A DNA stretch of 64,000 nt from Oceanirhabdus seepicola (GTDB lineage Bacteria > Bacillota > Clostridia > Clostridiales > Clostridiaceae): the NCBI RefSeq assembly GCF_023684385.1, contig NZ_JAGSOJ010000003.1, positions 248,001-312,000 of the forward strand, written 5' to 3'. The position numbers and the translations under genes are program-made. This document shows positions 1 through 8,455 of the stretch, in pieces; within the stretch, counting starts at the first letter, position 1; the number at the start of each line of letters is the position of its first letter. Under the pieces are notes generated by a model that ran no database searches, was not told the DNA's origin, and was given only the letters and a program-made list of their open reading frames with translations.

Positions 1-62
1 GAAAATCTAGGGTATTAATTTTTTATCTGCTGCTACTTATGAATATAATATAACTTTGAATT

Positions 63-98
63 AGGGGTTCTCCAAAGAGAGCTCCTTTTGTATTAATC
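63..98 (+). terminator. possible terminator of an upstream gene outside the window
   Basis: An AGGGGTTCTC arm pairs with GAGAGCTCCT through a five-base loop, with two G-T wobbles, and is followed by TTTTGTATT. No coding frame is visible before it in the window. It probably ends transcription of a gene lying before position 1. The pairing is imperfect, so this is tentative. Confidence 0.4.
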
Positions 99-142
99 TT
101 ATTAATTAGTGAGATAATATAATAAGATTGAGAGGTGGAAAT

Positions 143-1528
143 ATGATTAAACTATTAAAAAAGGGTTTAGTATTTTTTGTAGTGATTATTTTGATATTTA
201 ATACTAGAGTAGCTGGTGATGATAATGAAGTTCATGGGGATTTTTATTATTCTTTAGCACATTATTGGGCTCCAATAATATATCATGATGTAGGTATATT
301 TTATGGGGAAAAAGGTTTAGAAGATATTCCTATGAGATTAGAGTTTGATAATGACTGGAAGGGATGCAATAATTGGGAAAATTTAGAGATAAAAAATCAT
401 AATAATAAAGGATTTGATTACAAAGCATATGTATATTATTCTGTAGTGGAGACTGAAAAAGATTATTATATTATTTATTCATTATTTCATCCAAGAGATG
501 AAGCTAACCAGGCAGGGAGCATAGATAAACACGAAAATGATGTTGAAAGTGTAATAATGAATATTAAAAAGAACAACTCTAATAATGGAGTTTTTAATGC
601 AATGATTACCCAATCCCATGGGTGGTGGAATTATTATAAGAAAGAGCAATTGTCTTATTATAAGCATAAGCCTAAAATATGGGTAGATTCAGGTGGGCAT
701 GCTATATATAATTATAATGGTGAAAGTGCAAGAGGAATAAAAAAAGATGGAGTAATTTTTGTGCCAATTAATCAGTTTTCAAATAAAGAAAGTAATTCTT
801 TTTTTCATTCAATGATACTAAGTGGAAAACATAATCAAATAGGGAATTTTAAAAGTTCATACGAATATGAAATTTTAAGTTTAAATGATTTATATATTAA
901 AAATCAAAAAGATTTTATTAAAGGAAATAAAGAGTTGTTTGTTAGCTTTGGTGTTTTAAATGGTGATACACATGGGAAAAATAAAGCATGTTTTTTATGG
1001 GGAGCAAATGAAAGTAAAAAATATTATTCTACATACGCTTGGGAGGACCCAGTAGTCTTTTTCAATAATGGTTTTAAAGATTTGTTTAAGAATTCTAATC
1101 ATAATTATATCAAGAATGATAATTATAATTACATAATAGAATTTGAAGATATTATATATAATGGTGGAAGTAAAGATAGTATATATTTAGATATATATGT
1201 AGGTGATAAAAAGGTTGTAAGTGATTATATTTGGATAAAAAATAATGTAAATAAGGGGCAGAAAGTAAAAATTAACTTATTTGGAGATGATAATAAAAAA
1301 GGGTTCACAACACCAACAAATAAACTTTTCCTTTCAATTCCTTATAGTCAGGGGCAACAAATTTCTAATGTTGACATAATCCTAAGACGAAAAGGTGGAA
1401 CTTTAACTCATGAAATAGATAATAAAAAATTTGAAAATATTGAAAACATATCAACAAAATTTAAATATTATGATACAATAAATAAAAAGTGTAAAATAAA
1501 GTTAAAGTTGACTAAAAAACATATATAA
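143..1528 (+). CDS. secreted protein of unknown function with a HEND-E motif
   Basis: The 461-residue product begins with a lysine-rich n-region and a hydrophobic stretch (about residues 7-20) ending near VAG, so it is probably exported. I start it at the ATG at 143, which has a GAGAGGTGG ribosome site just upstream; a TTG at 128 would put that site inside the gene. The mature part is rich in Asn, Tyr and Lys. It has HYWAPIIYHD near the N-terminus, HENDVESV near residue 131 and SHGWW a little further on. That spacing loosely recalls the HExDWE signature of Vps62/NPP1-type secreted proteins, but I cannot assign a family. No cell-wall anchor or later membrane segment is visible. The next gene follows after 17 bases and is probably co-transcribed. 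Confidence 0.7.
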   Translation: MIKLLKKGLVFFVVIILIFNTRVAGDDNEVHGDFYYSLAHYWAPIIYHDVGIFYGEKGLEDIPMRLEFDNDWKGCNNWENLEIKNHNNKGFDYKAYVYYSVVETEKDYYIIYSLFHPRDEANQAGSIDKHENDVESVIMNIKKNNSNNGVFNAMITQSHGWWNYYKKEQLSYYKHKPKIWVDSGGHAIYNYNGESARGIKKDGVIFVPINQFSNKESNSFFHSMILSGKHNQIGNFKSSYEYEILSLNDLYIKNQKDFIKGNKELFVSFGVLNGDTHGKNKACFLWGANESKKYYSTYAWEDPVVFFNNGFKDLFKNSNHNYIKNDNYNYIIEFEDIIYNGGSKDSIYLDIYVGDKKVVSDYIWIKNNVNKGQKVKINLFGDDNKKGFTTPTNKLFLSIPYSQGQQISNVDIILRRKGGTLTHEIDNKKFENIENISTKFKYYDTINKKCKIKLKLTKKHI

Positions 1529-1545
1529 TTTCTGGGGGTTGGAGA

Positions 1546-1893
1546 ATGCATAACGAAGAAGAGTTGTTTAGGAGAGAGGCAAAAACGAGATTATTAATAA
1601 AGAAGAGTTTTAAAAGTCATAGAAATACTTATATTTTAGTTATAGGTTTTCTATTTATTATTAATATGTGGACTTCATCAGGATATCTATGGGTGAAGTG
1701 GCCTGCATTAGGATGGGGACTAGGATTAGCATTTCATTATATGAGTACATTGAAAAAGCTTAAGTATGGTCATGGATATCAAAGAGAACTTGATAAAGAA
1801 ATTGAGCATTTAAAAAAAATCAAAGGAAAATCAGATATCCAGTACCAAAATTATGAATTTTCTACTAAGATAAAAGAGAAAGAAAAGAGATAG
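1546..1893 (+). CDS. small 2TM-domain membrane protein
   Basis: This 115-residue protein has a charged N-terminal tail, two hydrophobic segments (about residues 29-43 and 50-66) joined by a short turn, then a basic coiled-coil-like tail. The arrangement, with an HY pair at the end of helix two, fits the small 2TM-domain family, whose function is not known. A GGGGGTTGGAG ribosome site precedes the ATG. It follows the secreted protein by 17 bases and ends in a strong terminator, so the two genes look like one transcript. The tail could contact cytoplasmic partners; that is inference. Confidence 0.75.
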   Translation: MHNEEELFRREAKTRLLIKKSFKSHRNTYILVIGFLFIINMWTSSGYLWVKWPALGWGLGLAFHYMSTLKKLKYGHGYQRELDKEIEHLKKIKGKSDIQYQNYEFSTKIKEKEKR

Positions 1894-1917
1894 CAAATGG
1901 CTATCTCTTAATTTTTT
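1885..1917 (+). terminator. Rho-independent terminator after the 2TM gene
   Basis: A perfect 10-bp stem (AAGAGATAGC with GCTATCTCTT) and a five-base loop are followed by AATTTTTT. The stem overlaps the last codons and stop of the 2TM gene and closes the two-gene unit. Confidence 0.85.
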
Positions 1918-2008
1918 ACTCTATAGGAAATTGTAAAATTTAAAAACTGTGGATAAGTTATTGATTAAATAAATATTCGAGTAAAAGAAGTCTTTATAGA
2001 GTAAAAAA
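1912..2008. repeat. 97-bp segment bounded by a 14-bp perfect inverted repeat
   Basis: TTTTTTACTCTATA at 1912-1925 is matched by its exact reverse complement at 1995-2008. The 69 bases between are AT-rich and contain no coding frame. It could be a degenerate mini-element or simply a long hairpin. No other copy with both ends was seen in the window. Confidence 0.5.
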
Positions 2009-2010
2009 TG

Positions 2011-2120
2011 AAGGGGTTGTAGGGGAAATATTCCCCTGCCGGTTTAAGGTGGGGGCTCAGCAACGATAGTTGCGTCGAGGGGAACCATAGGGTTCCCTAG
2101 CGAAGCGCGAAGCGCCTTTT
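2011..2120. other. GC-rich multi-hairpin intergenic element
   Basis: This stretch is far richer in G and C than its surroundings and folds into consecutive hairpins: AGGGGAA/TTCCCCT with an ATA loop, GCAAC/GTTGC, and GGAACC/GGTTCC. It ends in a doubled GAAGCGC unit and a T run. It lies just past the stop of the minus-strand zinc-ribbon gene and may end that transcript. The composition suggests a foreign origin, perhaps a plasmid or transposon flank. No protein is encoded. Confidence 0.5.
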
Positions 2121-2402
2121 TTAAACTTTTTCATTTTTATTTATAGAACTCTTTCTCTTAGGTAACTCGTGGCAGCAATTTTTACAATATCTAGGATTCC
2201 CCAAGGCTCCGCCGGATAGCCTTGTATGACAGTATGGACACTTCATAAACTGTATTAAAATAATTCCTATAATAATAGAAGCAACTGATAAATACTTATG
2301 ACCTAGGAAGAATAACACAACTCCAGCGAGTATTAATAATACACCTAATTTTTTTACTAAAATAGTTTTGAAGTACTTTGAAAAGTTAAGGCTTTTGTCC
2401 AT
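2121..2402 (-). CDS. small membrane protein with C-terminal zinc ribbon
   Basis: The 93-residue product starts at the ATG at 2402, which has an AAAGGAGAGA ribosome site; the frame stays open upstream but without a comparable start. Residues about 15-52 form two closely spaced hydrophobic helices. The tail then carries CPYC and, 16 residues later, CKNC, a four-cysteine zinc ribbon, and a lysine-rich end. This is a common plan for small clostridial membrane proteins of unknown role, probably anchored with the ribbon in the cytoplasm. It is transcribed alone, divergent from ptsI, and ends against the GC-rich hairpin element. Confidence 0.75.
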   Translation of the reverse strand: MDKSLNFSKYFKTILVKKLGVLLILAGVVLFFLGHKYLSVASIIIGIILIQFMKCPYCHTRLSGGALGNPRYCKNCCHELPKRKSSINKNEKV

Positions 2403-2565
2403 ATAATCTCTCCTTTCATAAAATAAGTGTAAAAATATATTAATAATAATACCGTGAGTTACAGTGGTGAAGCGAGAAGGGAAATAAACACTCTTTATAA
2501 AGTATATTAATAAAAAAGGTGAAATATATTTCACGATAAAAAATATATTTTTTATAAATTAAGAT

Positions 2566-2594
2566 TTGAAAAAAAAGCTATTATGCTTTAAAAT
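2566..2594 (+). promoter_or_regulatory. sigma-A-type promoter for ptsI
   Basis: TTGAAA and TAAAAT are separated by exactly 17 bases, placing transcription start near 2601 and giving a leader of about 50 bases. It is the only near-consensus pair in this gap. Confidence 0.65.
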
Positions 2595-2653
2595 AGTAAT
2601 GTGTGAGTATTTATTGCGTATAATAATAAAGTTATTCAGAAAGGACAATGAAA

Positions 2654-4360
2654 ATGATTAAGGGAACAAATGCTTCACCTGGTGTCGCTATAGGTAAAGC
2701 TTTATTATTAAAAGAAGAACAAGTTGAAATCTTTAAGAGCAATAATATTACTGTGAAAGAAGAAATAGAAAAATTGAATGAATCAGTTAATAAATCAAAA
2801 TTGGAATTAAACAAGATTAAAGAAAAAGTTGCAAATGAAATAGGTGAAGAAGAATCTCAAATCTTTGAATCTCATTTAATGGTTTTAGAGGATCCGGAAC
2901 TTTTGAGTACTACTATTAATAAAATCGAAAATGAAAAGGTAAATGCAGATTATGCCTTAAATGAAGTGGCAAATAATTTTATAACTATCTTTGAAAGTAT
3001 GGATAATGAATATATGAAGGAAAGAGCTGCTGATATAAGAGATGTTACAGGTAGAATGTTGAAGCATATTTTAGGAATTAAATCAGTAGACTTATCCTTT
3101 TTAGATGGAGAATATATTATAGTATCTGATGATCTTACACCATCACAAACAGCTGTTATGGATAAAAAAAGTGTTACAGGATTTCTAACCAATATTGGTG
3201 GCAGAACATCTCATAGTGCTATTATGGCGAGAACTCTTGAAATACCTGCAGTTGTTGGTTTGAAAAATATTACTGACACAGTAAAAGATGGTGACTTGAT
3301 TGTCTTTAATGGAGATACTGGAGAAGTTGTAATAAATCCAGATAATGAAACATATGAAATGTTTAAGAATATGAAAGAACAGTTCGAACAAGAGAAGGAA
3401 GAACTTAAGAAAATGGTAGGAGTTCCTACAAAGACTATAGATAACCGACATGTTGAATTAGCAGGTAATATTGGTACTCCAAACGATGTTGAGGGAGTTT
3501 TGAAAAATGACGGTGAAGGTGTAGGCTTATACAGAACTGAATTTTTGTATATGGATAGAAGTAATTTCCCGAATGAAGAAGAACAATTTATAGCTTATAA
3601 AAGTGTTCTTGAAGGAATGAATGGAAGACCTGTTGTCATAAGAACTCTTGATATTGGCGGAGATAAAGAATTAGATTACCTAAAACTTCCAAAAGAAATG
3701 AATCCTTTTCTTGGATATAGAGCTATAAGATTATGTTTAGATAGAGTGGATATTTTTAAGAGTCAATTAAGAGCGCTATTAAGAGCTAGTATTTACGGTA
3801 AATTAAGAATTATGTTCCCAATGATATCTTCATTGGAAGAACTCTTAAGGTCTAAAGAGATTCTTGAGGAATGCAGACAAGAATTGATTAACGAAGGAAT
3901 TGAAACAGATAATAACATTGAAATAGGTATGATGATTGAAGTTCCTTCAGCTGCGCTGATATCTGATATTTTAGCTAAACACGTAGACTTCTTTAGTATT
4001 GGAACAAATGATTTGATTCAGTACACTACTGCTGTAGACAGAATGAATGAAAAAATTCATAATTTATACAATATGTTTAACCCAGCGGTACTTCGTTTGA
4101 TTAAGTTAGTAATTGATAATGCTCACAAAGAAGGAAAATGGGTAGGCATGTGTGGCGAAGCGGCTGGAGATGATAAAATGATTCCAATATTACTTGGGTT
4201 TGGATTGGATGAATTTAGTATGAGTGCAATATCTATTCTTAAAGCTAGAAAGCAAATCAATAGTTTAAGTTTTGAAAAAATGAAAGAATTTAGTGATAAA
4301 ATTCTTACTATAGGATCAGCTGCTGAAATTGAAGAAGAAATTAATAATATTTTAAAGTAG
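2654..4360 (+). CDS. ptsI: PTS enzyme I (phosphoenolpyruvate-protein phosphotransferase)
   Basis: Enzyme I takes phosphate from phosphoenolpyruvate and passes it to HPr, the first step in phosphotransferase sugar uptake; it is cytoplasmic. I place the start at the second ATG (2654), eight bases from GAAAGGA and giving the family-typical MIKGTNASPGVAIG opening; the ATG at 2648 is too close. The N-terminal HPr-binding region is followed by the phosphohistidine motif GGRTSHSAIMART (His187) and the C-terminal PEP-binding barrel, with GVGLYRTEFLYM, IGTNDLIQY and GMCGEAAGD. At 568 residues it is full length. The HPr gene is not adjacent, so it must lie elsewhere. It has its own promoter and terminator. 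Confidence 0.97.
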   Translation: MIKGTNASPGVAIGKALLLKEEQVEIFKSNNITVKEEIEKLNESVNKSKLELNKIKEKVANEIGEEESQIFESHLMVLEDPELLSTTINKIENEKVNADYALNEVANNFITIFESMDNEYMKERAADIRDVTGRMLKHILGIKSVDLSFLDGEYIIVSDDLTPSQTAVMDKKSVTGFLTNIGGRTSHSAIMARTLEIPAVVGLKNITDTVKDGDLIVFNGDTGEVVINPDNETYEMFKNMKEQFEQEKEELKKMVGVPTKTIDNRHVELAGNIGTPNDVEGVLKNDGEGVGLYRTEFLYMDRSNFPNEEEQFIAYKSVLEGMNGRPVVIRTLDIGGDKELDYLKLPKEMNPFLGYRAIRLCLDRVDIFKSQLRALLRASIYGKLRIMFPMISSLEELLRSKEILEECRQELINEGIETDNNIEIGMMIEVPSAALISDILAKHVDFFSIGTNDLIQYTTAVDRMNEKIHNLYNMFNPAVLRLIKLVIDNAHKEGKWVGMCGEAAGDDKMIPILLGFGLDEFSMSAISILKARKQINSLSFEKMKEFSDKILTIGSAAEIEEEINNILK

Positions 4361-4405
4361 ATTAGAAATTTAGTTGAATTTTAATGATAAATTTTCTAAG
4401 GAATT

Positions 4406-4455
4406 AAGTCTAGTGAATAATATAGAAATATATATTCGCTAGACTTTTCATTTTT
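4406..4455 (+). terminator. terminator after ptsI
   Basis: AAGTCTAG pairs with CTAGACTT, and the stem extends through GAATA/TATTC with one wobble. The sequence following is TTTTCATTTTT. It is isolated between ptsI and the kinase gene. Confidence 0.8.
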
Positions 4456-4517
4456 ATTAAATTTTTTTTGAAATTTTTTTCTTTAATATGGTAGTTATAA
4501 GTATTATGTATAAAAAT

Positions 4518-4590
4518 TATTACAAATTAAAATAAAGTATTACAAATTTAAAGAAAGTTATTAAAATAACATTAAAAATTTGTTACAATT
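4518..4590. promoter_or_regulatory. direct repeats upstream of the histidine kinase
   Basis: TATTACAAATT occurs at 4518 and again at 4538, exactly 20 bp (about two helical turns) apart, with a related TGTTACAATT at 4581. The spacing suits a repressor or response-regulator binding array. In such AT-rich DNA it may be chance. Confidence 0.3.
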
Positions 4591-4630
4591 ATAAATAGAA
4601 ATATGCTTACATAAAGAAGGGCTGTATAAT

Positions 4631-6580
4631 ATGGGAATAAGGACAAAGAAACTTAAAATTTTTATTGTAATTATTATAATTTTTTTTAATAATGTAAATA
4701 TTGTTAAAGGAGAAGAAAATGAGAAAAAAAATATTCTTATTATAAATTCATATAATAATGATGAAAAATGGAGTAAAGATATTTTTAATGCTATAAAGAT
4801 GACTTTTAATAAAGATAATAATGTTATAGTTAGAGGTGAGAGTCTTAATTATCAAGATTATTTAGAAGAAGAATATCTTGACTCTATAAGTGAATTTTTC
4901 AATTATAAATATAAAAGATCCGAAATCGATATAATTGTTACTATTGGAGAACCAGCATATAGATTTATTATGAAAAATGGACAAGGGATATTTGGAGAAA
5001 TACCGCATATTGTAACAGGGATTAATAGTATCGATCTTAATGAAATAAAGAGTAAGAAGAATGTTGTTGCAACAAAATATAAATTGGATATATTAGGTAA
5101 TATTGAATTAATATACTCATTACATCCTAGCTTAGAGAAACTAATTTTCATAGAAGATGTTAATCCATTATATGAATGGGATATTGATTCTGCAATTAAA
5201 GAGGCAGGTCTAAAGAAAAGTGAATATATTAAAATAAAATCTGATGATACCAATTATATTATAGATGAGGTGAAAAAAATACATGGCAGTAAGGCTATTT
5301 TATTATCTCCTATAAATACAATAAATTATGATAGTAGAAAATCATATAGCCAATTTTCAGAAGAACTAAGTGATTCACTTGAAATACCCTTATATTCCAT
5401 TTGGGGTGGGTACACTGGACAAGGACTCATTGGGGGAAAGTTACATAGAAGTTATTTTGAAGGAATTGAGGCTGTGAAAATTATTAAAGACATTTTCGCA
5501 GGGAAAGATATCAATGAGATTGAGTCAGTAATTTTTAGAAATACAGTATATCAATTTGACTACTTCTTACTTGAAAAGTTTAATATCTCAATGGATATTC
5601 TTCCAAAAGGATCAAGAGTTCCTAATCAACCAGAAAGATCAGTAAAAATAAAAAAACATTGGTTATTTGTTTGGTTTTTATTAATATTAATAACATTTAT
5701 AGCACTCATCAAGTATTTATCATTCAATATTTCAAAGAGAAGATTAGCGGAAAAATCCGTTGAGGAGAGTAATGAAATGTTGACAGAGGTAAAAGAAAAT
5801 AACAGGATAAAATCAGATTTCTTTGCTAACATTACTCATGATATAAGAACACCTATTAATGTTATCTTAAGTGTTACACAACTAGCGGGAGTTTTGGGTG
5901 AAAATAACGATGATAGTTTTGAAAAGATTAATAAATATAATGGAACGATAAGAGATAATTGCTTTAGATTACTAAGAATATCTAATAATCTTATTGATAT
6001 GACTAAAATTGACTCAGGATTTATGAGTATGGAATTTAAAAATTATGAGATAATTAGTTTGATAGAGAATACTACATTATCTGTAGCTAAGTTAGCAGAA
6101 AATAAAGGGATAAATATTATATTTGATACAGAAGTTGAAGAGAAAATAATAGCTTGTGATGGATTGAAAATTGAGAGAGTAATAATGAACTTATTGTCAA
6201 ATGCCATTAAATTCACACAAGAGAATGGAAATATTGAAGTTTATATTTATGAAGATGACCGGTATTTAGTTATTTCTGTGAAAGATTCAGGTATAGGAAT
6301 GGCAGAAGAAAAGCTAGATAGTGTATTTGAAAGATTTGACATGGTAGAAGGAAATCAGAATTGTAATGCATATGGAAGTGGTATTGGATTATACTTAGTG
6401 AAAAGCATTGTGGAAAAGCATAATGGAAATATTGAAGTTAAGAGTAAGTTAGATGAAGGAACAGAATTTTTAATAAGAATACCTGATACTGTTTATGAAA
6501 ATCTAGAGCCTATTTATTACTCTGTACCTGATGACATTGAGAACATAATAAATATTGAATTCTCGGATATTGATACATAA
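4631..6580 (+). CDS. membrane sensor histidine kinase with ABC-substrate-binding-like sensor
   Basis: The 649-residue protein has a signal-like segment (residues 8-21), then about 300 extracytoplasmic residues resembling the ABC substrate-binding protein family (NILIINSYNNDEKW opening). A membrane helix at about 342-362 and a short coiled linker follow. The kinase core has phospho-acceptor His403 in NITHDIRTPINVI, the N box NLLSNAIKF, then DSGIGM and GSGIGLYLVKSIVEKHNG. All catalytic motifs are intact and there is no HAMP or receiver domain. It should autophosphorylate in response to an extracellular ligand and pass phosphate to a response regulator. None is encoded next to it, so it is an orphan kinase here and the ligand is unknown. 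Confidence 0.9.
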   Translation: MGIRTKKLKIFIVIIIIFFNNVNIVKGEENEKKNILIINSYNNDEKWSKDIFNAIKMTFNKDNNVIVRGESLNYQDYLEEEYLDSISEFFNYKYKRSEIDIIVTIGEPAYRFIMKNGQGIFGEIPHIVTGINSIDLNEIKSKKNVVATKYKLDILGNIELIYSLHPSLEKLIFIEDVNPLYEWDIDSAIKEAGLKKSEYIKIKSDDTNYIIDEVKKIHGSKAILLSPINTINYDSRKSYSQFSEELSDSLEIPLYSIWGGYTGQGLIGGKLHRSYFEGIEAVKIIKDIFAGKDINEIESVIFRNTVYQFDYFLLEKFNISMDILPKGSRVPNQPERSVKIKKHWLFVWFLLILITFIALIKYLSFNISKRRLAEKSVEESNEMLTEVKENNRIKSDFFANITHDIRTPINVILSVTQLAGVLGENNDDSFEKINKYNGTIRDNCFRLLRISNNLIDMTKIDSGFMSMEFKNYEIISLIENTTLSVAKLAENKGINIIFDTEVEEKIIACDGLKIERVIMNLLSNAIKFTQENGNIEVYIYEDDRYLVISVKDSGIGMAEEKLDSVFERFDMVEGNQNCNAYGSGIGLYLVKSIVEKHNGNIEVKSKLDEGTEFLIRIPDTVYENLEPIYYSVPDDIENIINIEFSDIDT

Positions 6581-6631
6581 GTATAGTAATCTGACTTGGA
6601 ATTAATAGATAAAAGTGAGTTATTTCGCATT

Positions 6632-6815
6632 GAGTTTGTTGACAAAGTTACAATATATTGTTTTCACTCTGTTTTCTGTCTTTAGAATGTCAGGCTGTTT
6701 AAAAAGTTCAAGATTAAGGAACTAGGCGAGCGAGCAGCAGAGTGTACGAATTATGTACTCGAGCAGCGCAGAGAGCCTTAGTGACGCCGAGATTGGACTT
6801 TTTAAACAGCCTGAA
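6632..6815 (+). repeat. family A palindromic repeat, copy A1
   Basis: A left flank with GTTACAATATATTGTT and TCTGTCTTTAGAATGT is followed by a 123-bp imperfect palindrome (6691-6813) whose arms begin CAGGCTGTTTAAAAAG and end CTTTTTAAACAGCCTG. Related copies lie at 12282, 28566 and 38672 (reversed), with a remnant at 50163. A copy of the downstream terminator hairpin, with four mismatches in 18 bases, precedes it at 6614-6631. It encodes no protein. Confidence 0.85.
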
Positions 6816-6839
6816 AGCGATTTATATCGCTTTTTTTTT
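6816..6839 (+). terminator. terminator after repeat A1
   Basis: AGCGAT pairs with ATCGCT across a TTAT loop and is followed by nine or more T residues. It probably ended the kinase transcript before the repeat separated the two. Confidence 0.85.
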
Positions 6840-6908
6840 GTCACAGAACTGTAACTTAAAAGAGTTATTATGTTTATAATAAATAATTAAAGTTAGGAGG
6901 AAAAAATA

Positions 6909-8177
6909 ATGGGCGAGTTTAACGAAAACATAGAAAATAATGAGATGAAAAATAATATAAAAGGTGAAAGACATGAATTTGCAGATAACGAACATGGGCA
7001 GTTTGTAGAAGTAGAAGAGTATGAGATTAAAAAAACAGGTAGAAAGAAGAAAGGTTTTTTAGGAAAAAAGGTATTAGCATATATGTTGAGTGGTATGTGT
7101 ATAGCTAGTATTGGAGGAGGCGTGGGTGCCTATGCAACATATTCGGTACTATCAGATTCAAATACTAAAGATTATGCTGTAGAAGAAAAAGTGAATAAAA
7201 CATATTCGGATAAGAATGTAAAAGTTGGTAATATAAGTGAGTTGTCTAGTAAAGAGATTTCAATACCCCAAATTGTAGAAACTGTAAGTCCTGCTGTAGT
7301 TGCTGTTTCTACAAAAGAATCATCAAGACAAAGTTTTGGAATGTATGCTTCTCCAGTGAGAGAAGGGCTTGGTTCTGGAGTGATATTCAATGAAGAGGGG
7401 TATATTTTAACAAACTACCATGTTGTTGATAATATTGTTTCAAATAAGGGTAAATTAACAGTGATTTTCAATACTGGTGAAGAAGTTAATGCAAAGGTAG
7501 TAAATTTTGATGAGGAGTATGATATTGCTGTATTAAAGATAACTGAAGATGTAAAGATACCAGGGGTGGCTAACTTTGGTGACTCAGAGGTTCTTAAACA
7601 GGGAGAGCAAGTAGTAGCTATAGGGAATCCTGTTGGTAAAGAACTACTTGGAACTGTAACTTCAGGGATAGTTAGTGCTATAAATAGATCTATAGGAGAT
7701 AGAGATATTAAATTTATTCAAACAGATGCTGCAATAAGTCCTGGAAACTCAGGAGGACCGCTTGTAAATAGTAAAGGCCAAGTAATAGGAATAAATACAG
7801 AAAAACGTGTAGGTGATGGAGTTGAGGGGTTAGGATTTGCAATACCAATCAACCAAATAAAACCTCTTTTAAATGAATTAGTGATGCCAGCATTAAAAAT
7901 TGGAATTGGTGGTAGAATAGTAACACCTGAATTGGCAAAAGAATATAATATACCAGAAGGTATATTTGTAAATGAATTAAATCAATTTGGGCCTGCTGAG
8001 AAATCAGGAATGAAGATTGGTGATATAATAATTGAAATGGATGGAACTCAGATAAAGTCTATCGAGGATATTGATTCAGTAAAAGCCAAACATAAAGTAG
8101 GGGACGTAGTTGAAGTAATTGTTGATAGAGATGGAGAGCGAGTTTCACTGAAATTGAAATTAGGTGAACTAAATTAA
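6909..8177 (+). CDS. htrA: HtrA/DegP-type membrane-anchored serine protease
   Basis: This trypsin-like protease degrades or refolds damaged proteins at the cell surface. The 422-residue product has an acidic cytoplasmic N-terminus of about 55 residues and a single membrane anchor at about 58-80. The protease domain has the catalytic triad His171 (TNYHVVDN), Asp205 (YDIAVLKI) and Ser281 (PGNSGGPLV), and one C-terminal PDZ domain (about 335-420) should bind substrate tails. The start has a perfect AGGAGG site. It stands alone between two terminators. Bacterial HtrA genes are usually induced by envelope stress, but I see no specific operator here. All key residues are present. Confidence 0.95.
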   Translation: MGEFNENIENNEMKNNIKGERHEFADNEHGQFVEVEEYEIKKTGRKKKGFLGKKVLAYMLSGMCIASIGGGVGAYATYSVLSDSNTKDYAVEEKVNKTYSDKNVKVGNISELSSKEISIPQIVETVSPAVVAVSTKESSRQSFGMYASPVREGLGSGVIFNEEGYILTNYHVVDNIVSNKGKLTVIFNTGEEVNAKVVNFDEEYDIAVLKITEDVKIPGVANFGDSEVLKQGEQVVAIGNPVGKELLGTVTSGIVSAINRSIGDRDIKFIQTDAAISPGNSGGPLVNSKGQVIGINTEKRVGDGVEGLGFAIPINQIKPLLNELVMPALKIGIGGRIVTPELAKEYNIPEGIFVNELNQFGPAEKSGMKIGDIIIEMDGTQIKSIEDIDSVKAKHKVGDVVEVIVDRDGERVSLKLKLGELN

Positions 8178-8189
8178 AAGATTATTTTT

Positions 8190-8226
8190 TAGGAGAAAGC
8201 TTTAAATCTGAGTTTTCTCCTTTTAT
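8190..8226 (+). terminator. terminator after htrA
   Basis: AGGAGAAA pairs with TTTCTCCT over a 13-base loop and leads into TTTTATTCTTT. Confidence 0.75.
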
Positions 8227-8455
8227 TCTTTAAGAAATTATCACATGTAATATTGATTATATAAAGGTTTATATGCTTGTGTAAAATTGTACAAGTTGAT
8301 TTCTAAAAAATAAAAGGGGAAAGTATAAAGGCAAATTCAGATAATTCAGTTAAAAATATATTAATATATTCTTTTAATTATTTGAATATCATACAATGGA
8401 ATTTTGGTATATTAGTATGGTAGAATATAAGTAATTTAAATGTGAGGTGAATTAT

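Noticed and set aside
1948..1956. A perfect DnaA box (TGTGGATAA) in the gap after the 2TM gene
   Set aside because: It is single, with no other boxes, AT-rich unwinding cluster or replication genes nearby; one match is expected by chance in this composition.
6632..6815. Family A as a classical insertion sequence
   Set aside because: No frame within any copy could encode a transposase; only a non-autonomous element or structured RNA fits.
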